Made by a program: the position numbers and the translations under genes. A stretch of DNA of 64,000 bases, taken from assembly GCA_020736575.1 (NCBI GenBank), contig JAGPYM010000025.1, positions 528,701-592,700 of the forward strand, given 5' to 3'. Of the stretch, positions 54,201 through 64,000 are shown in pieces. Below the pieces are notes generated by a model. The model saw nothing but the letters and a program-made list of their open reading frames with translations, was not told where the DNA came from and made no database searches. The DNA comes from Thelonectria olida. Taxonomy: Eukaryota; Ascomycota; Sordariomycetes; Hypocreales; Nectriaceae. How positions within the stretch are numbered: position 1 is the first letter of the stretch; every line of letters begins with the position of its first letter.

Positions 54201-56761
54201 ACGGGTATGCCGAGGCTGACTAGCCACCGGATATCTTCTTCGTGATTTGGCTTCATGAGGTAGTCAAAGGCGGCATGGTGGAGGAGCGTATCCCCATTGT
54301 CGTTTGTGCTAAGAGGATCCAATCCTTCAGCAAGGAGGCTTTCCAGTACCCTGCGGGTTGCACGTGCGCTGGGTAAGAGCAGGTGGATGGCATTGTTGCC
54401 TCGATTGTCCGAGAGGTCGGTTCTAGCTTCATGCCTCAGGAGGATGCGTCGTTTATCAGGTTCACCGAGGCAGTGAAGGTAAAGAGTACGGCCATCCTTG
54501 GCTCTCTGATCAATGTCCATGCCTGCAGCAAGCATGAGCTCAAGAGCCTCGGCAAACTTGCCATTGTCCCTCTCATTGGCCAAGGAGAACCAGTATTCTG
54601 TCTTCGTCGATTCGGATTTACACTTTGACAGTAACAGGCCAAAGACCTCAGACCCAAACTTGGTTAAGCTCTTGCCCATTGGGCTCCAGCCCTGGTTAAC
54701 TCGACATTCGGGATCAGCGCCGTTGTCGAGCAAGAATTTGAGAATGGGTTTTGTCTTCTCAATTTCTTTATACCCCGGATAGTTGGTTGAATCCATAAAA
54801 ATGTGAAAGGGTGTTGTCCCTTGGTTGTTTCTTTGATTCGGATCAACCCCGTGGTTGATGAGGAGTCGCACAGCTTCAAGGTCTTGGTTCTTCTCTGCGA
54901 CAACATGCAAGGAAGTATTTCCAAGACAAGATGTAGCCTTGGCATCAGCTCCTGAATCCAGCAAGGCCTTCAGCGCTGGAACATGAAGACCACCGAACAA
55001 AAGGCTGTCCGGGGGCTGAACTACTTTTATTAAGGCCGTGTTTCCGTCGCTATCGGGCTGCTCGAGATCTGCACCAGCCTTTATCAACACCTTCAAGATG
55101 GCGAGACAGGCTGCGTTGTTCTTCTTGTTCCACACGCGGACCAAGTCGTGCAACGGCAGTGTCATTGGCTTTGGTGGATCGTTGCGGAAGACTCTTTTTA
55201 GAGGGGACTCCCATTTCGACATCTTGTGGACATCTGCGCCACGACTGATCAGGGCCGAGACGCATTTGGCATTGGCTGAGACACACGCAAAGTAAAGGGC
55301 AGATCCTCCACGATATGACGCGTTGGCCGAGACGTCTGTCTTATCGAGAATAGCTAGGACAGAGTCGGTTTGGCCGAATCTGCAGCATTCGCAGAGAAGC
55401 TGTTCTAATGTCTCCGGGTTGCAGAAGGGAATCATTGCTGTGACTGTTTCTGTGTGCCCGGCTTCACTGGCGTACAGAATCGCACTCTCTCCCTCAATGG
55501 ATGCCAGGCTGCTTAACATAGGATTCGGTCTTCCAGGGGCCATCATTTTCCTGACTGTCCTCGGCTCGACCCCTGCTTTAAGCAAGACTGTTACCACTGA
55601 CGCATGGTTCTTCTTGGCGGCAAGATGAAGCGGCTTCAGGCCATTCTTATCTGCAGTATCAGGGTCACATCCATGCTGGATGAGTAGTGACGCAACCTTT
55701 GCATGGCCATTCTCAGCGGCCCAATGAATAGGGACGCGTCCTTGGCCATCAACTGAAGAAATAGATACCCCTTGCTGCATTAACTCTGCGGCAAGCTCAG
55801 ACATACCAGCAAATGCGACAACATGAAGAACTGTTGGGATGTCGCCTCCTCTTCCCTTCTTCCATGGACTTGAACCCCACTGGAGAGTCAGCCATCTTCG
55901 AAAGGCCAGACTATCAGGCTTAATAAAGTCTTGGATGGTGTTAAAAAACTCGTCGTCCTTGACGTCGTAGTGGCTTGTATGATATGACCAGTTCTCCACG
56001 GCATAGCCCAGGAATGGATGGCACAAGCGAGCGTCTTGGTAATTGAAGACATCATCTTCTTTCTTCATCATCATTGCGCCGGGGTGCATCTGCATCTGCC
56101 GCAATGCTTGCCAATCCATCTGTCCATCATACGGGCTTGGTGATAAGTCTGCGGCTGGGATGACGGCAGATTCGCCTAGGAGCAGTAGAGTGCCAGATTG
56201 AAGGTACCGTAAGCAGTTGAGGGCCATCCTCTTGTGTGCTTCGAGGGAGTTGATGAGTGGAAAGTCCGAGGATGCATTGTCTTTTGAGACGGGGCGAGTA
56301 TCTCCGCGTAGAAACTCGGTGAATGAGTGATGAATGACTTGCAAGGTTTCGTCCTCCAAGACTTCAATCAGTGGTCCACAGCAAGTAGCAATAAGCTCTT
56401 TGAAGCCAGCAGGAGCGTTGAGATCCGGGCGAATGTACTTGACGAGACTCGCCAGCTCGTTCAATCGTAGAGGGCGAGGTGAATGCGTAACAGCCTCAAG
56501 AACAAGGACTTGAATGTCTGCACTGACGCCCTTCTCTTGGCGCTGCTTGGCTAATATGCTAGCATATGTCTGCTCTAGACCAACAGGGAGGGATTGCTCG
56601 AGCACACTGATGTCTACTGAGCCATCGGTTGCAACAGAGCCGGCTAGATGATCGGTGGGTTGAAGCCATTCGCGGATTTGGGCGAGAACGTCGGGGCTCA
56701 GTGCGGTCTCTTTATGGTCAATAAAGTCGTTCTCGTCTGCTGTGTTTGCTGACTTTGGCAT
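51254..56761 (-). CDS. Giant ankyrin-repeat protein, NLR-derived, lacking NACHT
   Basis: One uninterrupted frame of 1,835 residues from the ATG at 56761; an in-frame ATG at 56875 would add 38 hydrophobic residues. Residues 28-42 (QIREWLQPTDHLAGS) match the linker normally before the NACHT of fungal NLRs, and residues 57-160 (LPVGLEQTYASIL, VTHSPRPLRLNELASLV, VIHHSFTEFLRGDTR) match the winged-helix part normally after it. The NTPase between them is missing: there is no P-loop or Walker B. From about residue 330 come some 30 ankyrin repeats, with acidic inserts DPDDEDVEGETEEEE and DDDGEDEDEEQ. It probably acts as a scaffold or sensor without nucleotide switching. No intron and no lesion. Confidence 0.85.
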   Translation of the reverse strand: MPKSANTADENDFIDHKETALSPDVLAQIREWLQPTDHLAGSVATDGSVDISVLEQSLPVGLEQTYASILAKQRQEKGVSADIQVLVLEAVTHSPRPLRLNELASLVKYIRPDLNAPAGFKELIATCCGPLIEVLEDETLQVIHHSFTEFLRGDTRPVSKDNASSDFPLINSLEAHKRMALNCLRYLQSGTLLLLGESAVIPAADLSPSPYDGQMDWQALRQMQMHPGAMMMKKEDDVFNYQDARLCHPFLGYAVENWSYHTSHYDVKDDEFFNTIQDFIKPDSLAFRRWLTLQWGSSPWKKGRGGDIPTVLHVVAFAGMSELAAELMQQGVSISSVDGQGRVPIHWAAENGHAKVASLLIQHGCDPDTADKNGLKPLHLAAKKNHASVVTVLLKAGVEPRTVRKMMAPGRPNPMLSSLASIEGESAILYASEAGHTETVTAMIPFCNPETLEQLLCECCRFGQTDSVLAILDKTDVSANASYRGGSALYFACVSANAKCVSALISRGADVHKMSKWESPLKRVFRNDPPKPMTLPLHDLVRVWNKKNNAACLAILKVLIKAGADLEQPDSDGNTALIKVVQPPDSLLFGGLHVPALKALLDSGADAKATSCLGNTSLHVVAEKNQDLEAVRLLINHGVDPNQRNNQGTTPFHIFMDSTNYPGYKEIEKTKPILKFLLDNGADPECRVNQGWSPMGKSLTKFGSEVFGLLLSKCKSESTKTEYWFSLANERDNGKFAEALELMLAAGMDIDQRAKDGRTLYLHCLGEPDKRRILLRHEARTDLSDNRGNNAIHLLLPSARATRRVLESLLAEGLDPLSTNDNGDTLLHHAAFDYLMKPNHEEDIRWLVSLGIPVNAVNKQGHTALHLYMQNCWQEKPHGEQTDFIGAINDNNDVDFEIRDNDGLTVLHMAVMNSGIDVSKLMAAGANLSALTKDSQNVLHLACRARMPSVVAQILSQLEETDMNQADSFGRTPLHYACASGEAESVALLLKHGADVNAVDSDGCTLLHACAQATAEQQIWDLQDQPFEWLRGPRKDPLRPSGSIKYPRERQWTQDRYVQPRAPAPAAGTILKMLLDANLDPAATDGSSCTALDVAIQQGCTEFVEVFYQDEELFESATRPLEENNRTGRRVHLIQQEMKTQMAMMRPRSCLDTLSEDRSALNQVSKSPARYLELMTRDDAVRLINQGFEADPTSRSFCALVKELMKPGHLQLVERLPHVISQHGTHESVKDKMNREQIIERDPDDEDVEGETEEEEVASPLTPLQMVCHGLECSMLMVQHLVEKLHVDVNARVPHKVLNDDDGEDEDEEQPAPGGNVLHILASADDYWQLEALKYLIVHGADVNALDEENQSPIHIAASGKRNGYERIVGFWRLDALRILLDHGADPNVVDKQGLSPLHKASNSGDTMKELLRRGADVTVGLRSPVFTAIYHQNLETLEALLDHGLSVNTLDVNYRSSRVDHSLTEPRKVYALLCTAFTEKMRTSISRSVPLLRALVERGADLYLPLNDKETMIHFLFEVPSQYDVPDALLQEPCVSRIDFNRRDQLGRTVLMAACCWQGMAPRYSEYTKAPKARGAPLRILDRGADATLVDQDGKTALHHLLDNPGMSDDVLIEFINREEVAPSLCSKDNEGFTAFHYALRTLRPAVCSLLLSKGAQISEPDPRGLTALHHISNQCLETERFCRNVLRTTQLPKDYFDQCVSLWQKVLAEGVSINVIDNAGNTPLHTYLSSPERRRSGRQDAALCHIEHFNKLFPPDSGVDVSATNHEGETALHIITARKKSPYGRPGHDKALFEMLLARGADPLREDAKGSSALDVASACGKDDIVGILSRRS

Positions 56762-57230
56762 GGTGAAGAAATGGGAGTTGAAAGTGAGATGGGCGGTAGG
56801 AATGCAGAGCAAAAAACAATCCCAAAGCTGGCTCTGGATGTTGAGATGAAGGGAGGATGAGAAGGATGAAAACACGCAGGATGAAACATGTAATAAATAG
56901 TTAGTGGCGTGGTGGGGTCAGGCAACAGCTCGATGGGATAGGGACATGGGTCTCAGCCTGTCAGGGCATGGTTGGTGCTGGGCACTGACTCTTGGTGACG
57001 GGTGCCCAATTGGACTCATCTGACTGCGAATATTGACTGTATATGGAAACTGTGAAAACCGAAGAATATTGCATGCTACTGTTCGTTACTGTGGCTGATG
57101 CCCTCTTTGACAAGAAAAGTGACATTATTATCAAGAATTGGTGCTCAGTTGGACTCATCTCACTTTGAGCATTGACTATATATCTTTCTACGTATCTACA
57201 AGTAGTATAATCTCAACTAGCCTCTCTTCT
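56762..57230. other. Intergenic region with 35-bp direct repeat
   Basis: Promoter of the giant ankyrin gene. A 35-bp segment beginning TTGGACTCATCT and ending TATAT occurs at 57010-57044 and again at 57149-57183, with about 29 of 35 bases identical. Confidence 0.5.
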
Positions 57231-57689
57231 CTAACTAATCTTCTTCGTCAGATTAATAATAGTTCGCATGCACCCAATCGAACTGTATCTCTCCCACAAA
57301 TGCTCCTGCGTCACCTCAACATCCCAACCATCGACGCTCTTGTCAAACTCATTATCCCCATTCTCTCGCCCCCCTCCATACCACTCAAGACTGACCCAGC
57401 GCAAACCCGGAAAGCCATCCGCTGCCATGAGCAGCTCGAACATAGCCCCGTTGATGTTGTCACAGAATCGCTTGTAGCTGTTGTGGGCGTAGTATTCGTC
57501 GTCCCAGTGCAGGTGCAACGTCTCGATCGTGGGCGGCAGAGCTTCAACTAGCGTATCTCTTTTTCCTGGTCGGCCTCCCAGGGGTCTCTTATCCGGCCGG
57601 TGACACTCGGCTGTCGTTCTGGTCGTGTATTGGTGATGAAGTTTTCTTAAAGCGGATGTAGGTAAAATTACGTCTTCGGTTAAGTGCAT
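57231..57689 (-). CDS. Hypothetical protein, possible F-box gene tail
   Basis: An open frame of 152 codons. Its middle, RDTLVEALPPTIETLHLHWDDEYY to PGLRWVSLEWYGG, resembles the C-terminal, LRR-like end of fungal F-box proteins (predictable strand and WDDEYY motif), while the first 40 residues look random. It lies beside A/T-rich DNA. I think it is the surviving 3' end of a larger F-box gene rather than a whole gene, but a small real gene is possible. Confidence 0.35.
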   Translation of the reverse strand: MHLTEDVILPTSALRKLHHQYTTRTTAECHRPDKRPLGGRPGKRDTLVEALPPTIETLHLHWDDEYYAHNSYKRFCDNINGAMFELLMAADGFPGLRWVSLEWYGGGRENGDNEFDKSVDGWDVEVTQEHLWERYSSIGCMRTIINLTKKIS

Positions 57690-58789
57690 CCTTTTCCGTG
57701 TTCTTAGTATCGATGTATGCTGGTGGTTGTTTTAATTCTACCTCGTAATGCTGCTATAGCAATCGAAACAACTACTCCCACATTAGCTAGCTAGCCCTAT
57801 ATCGCCAAGCTCCAAGTGTGCTTGAGGAAAAGCTGACTTATTTTACTCTATTTGATTTTCTTTTCGCTTTGATCCGGCTAGATCTGACGAGAACCATATA
57901 TCGCCGGGAATTATGTGATCTGAGATTTCTTCTACATTAGAAAATATCGGCCATTTTATTCATACAATTTTCAATCGTGCAACACCTATTATATATGCTC
58001 TTTACCAACGGGAGAAGAAGGTTTTAACCTTACAGTTGCAGATTGCTGCTCCTATCTCACTCTCGTCAAGCAATACAGCTCACAAACCGAGACAGGAGAA
58101 GTTGTTACTATCCAATCGTAGGTATTAATGGGCTTGGAGAGGGACTTGGAGGAGTGTGCGCGACTCATCTTAATGAGTCCGTTTCTGCAAGGGAACAGTT
58201 CCAGCGGGGCTTTCAGGGGGCAGGAGCGGTCAAAAACCTTACCTGCTACTTTTAGTGTGGGTGGAATACCCGACTACAAGCACTAGCTCTTAGGAACAAC
58301 ATATGCTATTAGTCCATAGTTAGCTCGGAGGTTGCAGGATAAGATGATTCTGGGTTATAGGCTTGATTGGGAAATGCAATCCGAATAGACAGCTATGATT
58401 TAAGCTTCGTCATATAGAGATAGGCAAGGGTCTAAAACTGGACTCAGTGGTTAGAAAGCTGGGCCACTGAGTTCAGTTTCTAGTCCCTGCTATAAACGTT
58501 TTAAGCCTTTTGGCTAGCTGCTCTCTATTTTTAAAGAGGTATTCGAAGGCCGCTAGGAGGACGAAGGACTAGAAAATGATCCCAATGTTCCCTGGATGGT
58601 TTAGGGTGGGGTGGCAGAGTGGAATAAGGTCCTTTAGCTGGGAATAAATTTTAGGCCGCAGCAATTGCCCAGGGCTTCAAACTCTTGTGTAACGATCTGG
58701 TCAATTCCTAATAGGTAAGACTAGAGGGTTCTAGGTTTATATTATTGGAGAGATTAGGGCGTTAAGGTCTGAGTAATAAAAGGCGCGGT
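57690..58789. other. Gene-free region
   Basis: No supported gene. It becomes gradually more A/T-rich to the right. The tRNA-like sequence at 58440-58500 is the only structure noted. Confidence 0.55.
58440..58500 (+). other. tRNA-like relic (possible SINE fragment)
   Basis: CTCAGTGGTTAGAAAGC resembles the D-arm/A-box region of a tRNA, and about 40 bases on GTTTCTAGTCC resembles a B box (GGTTCGANTCC) with two mismatches. ACTCAGTGG and CCACTGAGT also pair as a 9-bp stem. The acceptor stem cannot be formed convincingly, so it is not a working tRNA. Confidence 0.25.
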
Positions 58790-61700
58790 ATTATATTTAG
58801 TAATATGCTTAAAATAGATAAGTATAATTAAACTATATTAAAAGCTAAAGAGCTATATTCTATTTAATATATTTAAATAAATATATTTATATATTAAATA
58901 TTTTTTTAAAAACTAATAAAATTAAAAAATTAGTTTAAAATAGAATTATTAGGACTATTAGTTAGTTTTTATTAGTCCTTTAATAATATCTTATATAAGA
59001 TTATAAAAAAGTGGGGCTATTTGCAATTCTACTATTTTAGACTGTTTTAATAAGAGTTAAGTTATATATAAGCTATAATATAATATCTCCCCTCTATTAG
59101 TCTTATCCTTAAGGCTATATAAGTAAACTATAGTTAATTTTTTATTAATAAGTTAAATTTATTTTTTAAAATATTCTATTATACTAATATTATATCTAAT
59201 TATATTTTAAAATAAAAATCTTTATATAAATTAAAAGAGTATAAGGCTTTTATTTTATATATTAATACTTTTAATTTTAAGATTATATTTTATTCTTATT
59301 ATTATTATTTAAAAATCTCTTATAATACTATTAGAAATTATTTATACTAATATTCTAATTATATAAAAGCTAAGGTAGTTTATAATAGTATAAAAGTGGT
59401 TTTATTTTATAAGTTTTTAAGTTTTTTTTTAATAGCTAGTTTTTAGCTAACTATTTAATATTTAAAAATATATATAAGTAAAAATATTTAAAAGGTAAGG
59501 AGCTAGAGGCTAAAAAGGCACTAGAAGTAATAATAGCTTATTTTATTTAAATTTAAAAATAAAAGCATTTATTAAAAAAAAGGGAGAGGATTTAGTTTTT
59601 TATAGTTTATAGGGTTTAAAAGAGTTAGGTGTTTTAGTACGCGAGGAGCTTATAATAGTATTAGAAGCTATATCCCTAGGGGCTTTTAACCTTATTAATT
59701 AAAATGCTATAAGTTTTAAAGAGTTTTCCTTTCTTTTTACTATTATTAGTAAAAGTCTTTTAATAGGTACTATATATAAGTAAGGTATTTAAATAGTTTT
59801 TATATATTTTTTAATTTAGTATATTTTTTCTATTTAATAAAGTATTTTATTTATTTTATTCTATTAAGTTATTTCCTTTTTATACTAATAATTTATTTTA
59901 CTTTATATTTTTTAGGGTTTTTAATTTTTATTTCTAGTTTATTTTTTATTTTAATTATAACTATTCCTTCTATTAATTTAAATAAGAAAATATAAAAGAT
60001 TAAATAGTATTTTAATTTTAAGTCTAGTTTGTAGTTATTTTTTAAGATTTTTTTTAAAATTTTATAAAGTTTAATATATTTATAATTAAGTTTTTTATTT
60101 AGTTATTTTATATTAATATTTTTTATAATAAGAAGTATTATATTATAGTAGTAGTAGTAGGTTATTAGTAGAAAATATAATAATAAAAACGGAGGATTTT
60201 TATTAAAAGTTAATAAGAATTAAGTAGTTTAAGCTTTTTACTAAATTGAGCTATATAAACTTAAAAGGGAAGGCTAGAAACTTCTAAGGATAGATATTAT
60301 ACCTTTTTTATAGTTTTTATCAAGTTTTACCCGAGTTTTTATAATCTATTTTAATATTTCTAACTTACTCTTTTCTAATTAGTTAGTTTACCTATTTTCT
60401 ATTTTATTTCTTATTTATAATTATAACTAATTATAAATAAGAGTTAATTTTCCTTTAGGTTTTATTACTTTATCTTTTATATATTTACCTTTTATAATTA
60501 CTTTTATTAGGGGTTAGGTTATATTTTTACTCCTACTATTAAATTGGAAATTATATTAGAAATTAATAAGCTATTAAGCTATTAAGCTAGCTTAATAGTA
60601 ATACTTTTAAACTATTTAAAATAAACTAGCTATAAAAAGATAAAAGAGAGAAGGAGTAAAGAACTAGAAAATAGAATTTAGCTAGGTATTAAGTTAATTT
60701 TAAACTTTCCTACCTTTTACCTAATACTTTTACTATTATATAATAATTTCCAATTAAACTATTTAATTAGAGAAAAAGAAAAAAAGCTATTATTAAATAA
60801 GTAAGTTTTATTTTATATTACTAGTATTTTAAAATTTTATATTATAAACCCTATAAAATAAATATTCTATTTATAATAGTATTAAAACCTTAAGTAAATA
60901 TTTACTACTTAGGGTACCTTTAGTATAAAAGAGCCTAGATTTAAATATACTTATTAATAAAATAATATTATTAAAAATTAAATAGTTCCTAAAGTTTAAA
61001 ATACTTAATAGTAAAAGGGATTAAATAGAAGCTAGTATTTTAATTGCAATTAAAATAAGTATATAAAGCTATAAAAAGAGATTAAATAAAAAGTTTTTAC
61101 TAATTTAAAAATAGGCTTTAATTTATAGGTATTATTATTATAATTAATTACTAAAAGTATATATATTATATTTACTTTTATATTCTTTTAATATTTAAAA
61201 ATACTATTCTTTCTTATAAAAGATAGTTATTAAAAAGTAAAAAACTTTATACTATTTTAAGAAAATGCCTTTTAAAAGGCAACTAATATTACCTTTCTAG
61301 CTTTTATTTAAAAATAACCTCTTCTATTTAATCCTCTAACCTAATACCTTTTATAACTTACTAAAGGCTATAAAAGGCTACCTATCCTAAAGTTTTAATA
61401 GGTTACTTTTATAAGCTGCATTTAGTTAATAATTAAAGCTATTAAAGGCAATTTGCTTATAAAGATCCCTAAATTATACTCTTTTATATTAGTTTAATAA
61501 TAAAATAAGTTAACTATTAGTATAAGGGCTATATAATTAAAAGGTCTAATAAGAGTAATTTTAAAAAACCTTCTAATTTATAGTTTAAATTGCCTCTTAC
61601 TACTTTAATAAACTACTTTACTTATTCTATTTTATTAAAAAAGCAAACTTAATAAGTTAGTAAAATAAGAACTAGCTCCCTATATTAAAAATAACTATTT

Positions 61701-64000
61701 TATACTTATTTAAAAGGACTAATACCCTTTAGAAATTCTAGCCCTATTTTAGAATTTATAAAAAGTATATTTAAAACTTTTCTAAAAAATTAAAATTAAA
61801 GCCTAAATAACCTTATATTAGTTTAAGGTTATTTAAAAATAAATATTTATTTTATTTAAAATATTTTAAGCTTCTTATTATAAGTAATAGCTACTTTTAA
61901 AAGAATAGCTAGATTATTTTAAATTATATAATTACACTTTTATATTATTAAAAAGGTAGAGTTTACTATTAGTAAATAATTTTAACTTAAAGTTAAAATT
62001 AACTATTAGAATTTTTAAAAGTAATAATTCTAATTAATTAAATATAATAATTAATTATTTTAATTATATAAACTTCTAATAACTACTAATAAAAATAATA
62101 AAGCTTTTTATAAGTAGATAATTAAGTATTTTTATTTATAATATTTATTAAAGTTTTAAAAATAAGTATTAAGCTTAAGCTCTATATATAATTATATTAA
62201 ATATAACTATTATTAGGCTATATAAAAGGTATATATTTAAACCTAGAATCTTTATAAAATAGAGTATAATGCCCTTTATACTCTTATTATAAAAGGTATT
62301 AAAATATACCTAGCTATTTCTTATTAAGAAAGACTACTTATTTCTATTTAGTATAAGAATATAAGACCTCCTTAAAGCTAAGGATAAATATATATAATTA
62401 ATAGGTTTCTTATAAAAGTATATAATATTACCCTTATAACCTATTAACCTTTCTATCTAGCTAATAGTAATAACTAATTAAGTAGAAGGTTTTAAGTAAT
62501 AACTTAAATAGCTAATTTAATTGATTATTTAATAAAATATTAATTTTTATATAAGTTTAATTAATAAAGTGAAGGCTTATAAAGCTAGTTAGTAATAAAT
62601 TAAAAGAAAAGCTTATATATATACTTTTTAAAATATTTATAATTTTACTATTTAAATAAAATTAAATAATCCTTAAAAGAAGAGAAATATTTTAAATCTA
62701 ATATTATATATATATGCTCTAACTTTATTAAAAAATACTAGTATTATAGCAGTTTTAAATATTACTTAAAAAGTATAAGGCCCTTAAAAAAGATATAAAT
62801 TGAAATATATTAAATATAACTCTAATACTAGTACTTATTATATTAAAAAAATAGAGAAGTTTTAATTCTTTATACCTTATTTTCTATTTTATAATTAGTA
62901 ATAGACTTATATTTAATAGCTTTTAATTTAGTACCTTAACTAACTAGAAGGTTAAAGTATACTACTTAAGCTAGTAAAATTAGAGCTAATAATACTAAAT
63001 ATAATTAGAATTTAAAATAATTAAAAAGGAAAAAATTAACTAGTTTTTAAAATATATAATAAATATACCTATTAATTAACTAGTCTTTATAAACTATATA
63101 GCTATTATTTATACTAAGAGCCTTTAATATAAACTAACCTTATTTTATTTAAAAAGATAATAGTTTAAATATTAAAAAAGTAATTTAAAATTGCCCTATA
63201 AATATCACTCTTATAAAAAGACTATAACTTAAAAAACTAAAAGAGGATAATAATTAAAATATAAATAGTTAAAATAAAAGAAGGAAGATTACTAATATTT
63301 ATAAACTATTTAATTAAATATATATAAATTAAAATATAAACCCTAAAGGCATTTTTATAAATAATATATAATTTAATTATATTAAAAGAAAAGTCCTTAA
63401 AAAGACCTATTTAAAAAAGATATTTTTAACTATTAGAAATATTATAATATTTAATTTAATAGTTAGAAGGGCTATTATAAAGGACTTTTTAATAATAGTA
63501 AAAGGTATTAAAAGTATTAAATAGGTTAATAGGGAAAAGTAAATAGTAAGTTTTAATATTATTAAAAAATAGAATCCTAAGGTTAGTACTATTTAGCTAG
63601 TAAAGGAGGAGGAGGAGAAAATTAATATAAAAATATATTATAAAATTATAACTACTAACTTTCGCACTTACTCTATTATATTTAATAAATTAGGTAATAA
63701 TAATATTATCTCTCCCTATATATATAAGGAGTCTTTTTATTTTAAATAGTACTTTTATATTAAAAGGAATAGAAAAATCTGCCTAATAAAATTTATTAAT
63801 ATTAGAGAGGCTTAATAAAACTAGTAATTATTTAATTAGATATATTTTATAATAAACTCTATTACTATTTTATTATATTATAAAAAGAGAGTTCCTACTT
63901 ATATTTAAAAAATACTTTAAATTACTATTTAATTTAAATATTATAGTATAATAATTAAAACCCTAATTAATTTAAAATTTAAAGTAATTATTTTAGTAAA
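58790..64000. repeat. A/T-rich RIP-like block, no genes
   Basis: More than 5.2 kb to the window edge made almost wholly of A and T, with TpA very frequent and CpG, CpA and TpG scarce; I find only a handful of CpG in the whole block. Stops occur in all six frames, so no reading frame of note exists. This is the footprint of repeat-induced point mutation acting on both strands of old transposons, common at subtelomeres, centromeres and accessory regions of ascomycetes. The parent element cannot be recognised by eye. Confidence 0.75.

Noticed and set aside
60541..60760. Short inverted repeat with AAATTGGAAATTAT and its complement
   Set aside because: In DNA this rich in A/T, such matches are expected by chance; the flanks do not extend the pairing.
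1..64000. CRISPR arrays, rRNA genes or intact tRNA genes
   Set aside because: None seen; the only regular repeats are the 75-bp tandem unit and the inverted-repeat element, and the single tRNA-like segment does not fold properly.

Overview
The window is nuclear DNA of a filamentous ascomycete (Pezizomycotina). The evidence is: genes split by short introns of 49-73 bases with GTRAGT-type donors and YAG acceptors; a Zn2Cys6 regulator, NmrA-like reductases and STAND/NACHT and ankyrin genes typical of these fungi; and a terminal block of more than 5 kb of almost pure A/T DNA of the kind left by repeat-induced point mutation (RIP). I cannot name the species.

Bases 1-3.8 kb hold the 3' part of a GH78 alpha-L-rhamnosidase followed by a sugar-porter MFS gene, plausibly a release-and-uptake pair, with a tight group of CreA-like sites in between. 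Bases 4.6-21.8 kb form a dense run of small-molecule enzymes with no polyketide, peptide or terpene synthase: two short-chain dehydrogenases, three NmrA-like reductases with the same exon plan, a ToxD/LovC-type medium-chain reductase, an enoyl-CoA hydratase-family protein that carries a signal peptide, a secreted lipase, a Zn2Cys6 regulator and a broken amidohydrolase. This looks like a catabolic or tailoring cluster under a local regulator. The shared promoter of the first two NmrA genes contains a perfect 14-bp palindrome of the CGG-N8-CCG type.

Bases 23-57 kb form an accessory island of STAND/NLR-related and repeat proteins in different states of repair: a free-standing ankyrin protein; a wrecked Goodbye-NACHT-TPR-like gene; a DUF4238-type gene with a 5' frameshift; two adjacent giant genes (a DUF6603-like gene and a companion), both full of stops and frameshifts and separated by a 75-bp tandem repeat and a short inverted-repeat element; a DUF7053-type protein; an intact NACHT receptor; an F-box protein; an MCT-type transporter; and a 1,835-residue ankyrin protein that keeps the segments flanking a NACHT domain but not the NACHT itself.

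Bases 57.7-64 kb hold no intact gene and run into the RIP-like A/T block. Long intact reading frames (up to 5.5 kb) beside the broken loci argue that most lesions are real decay rather than poor sequence, although several of them lie in homopolymers and need checking.
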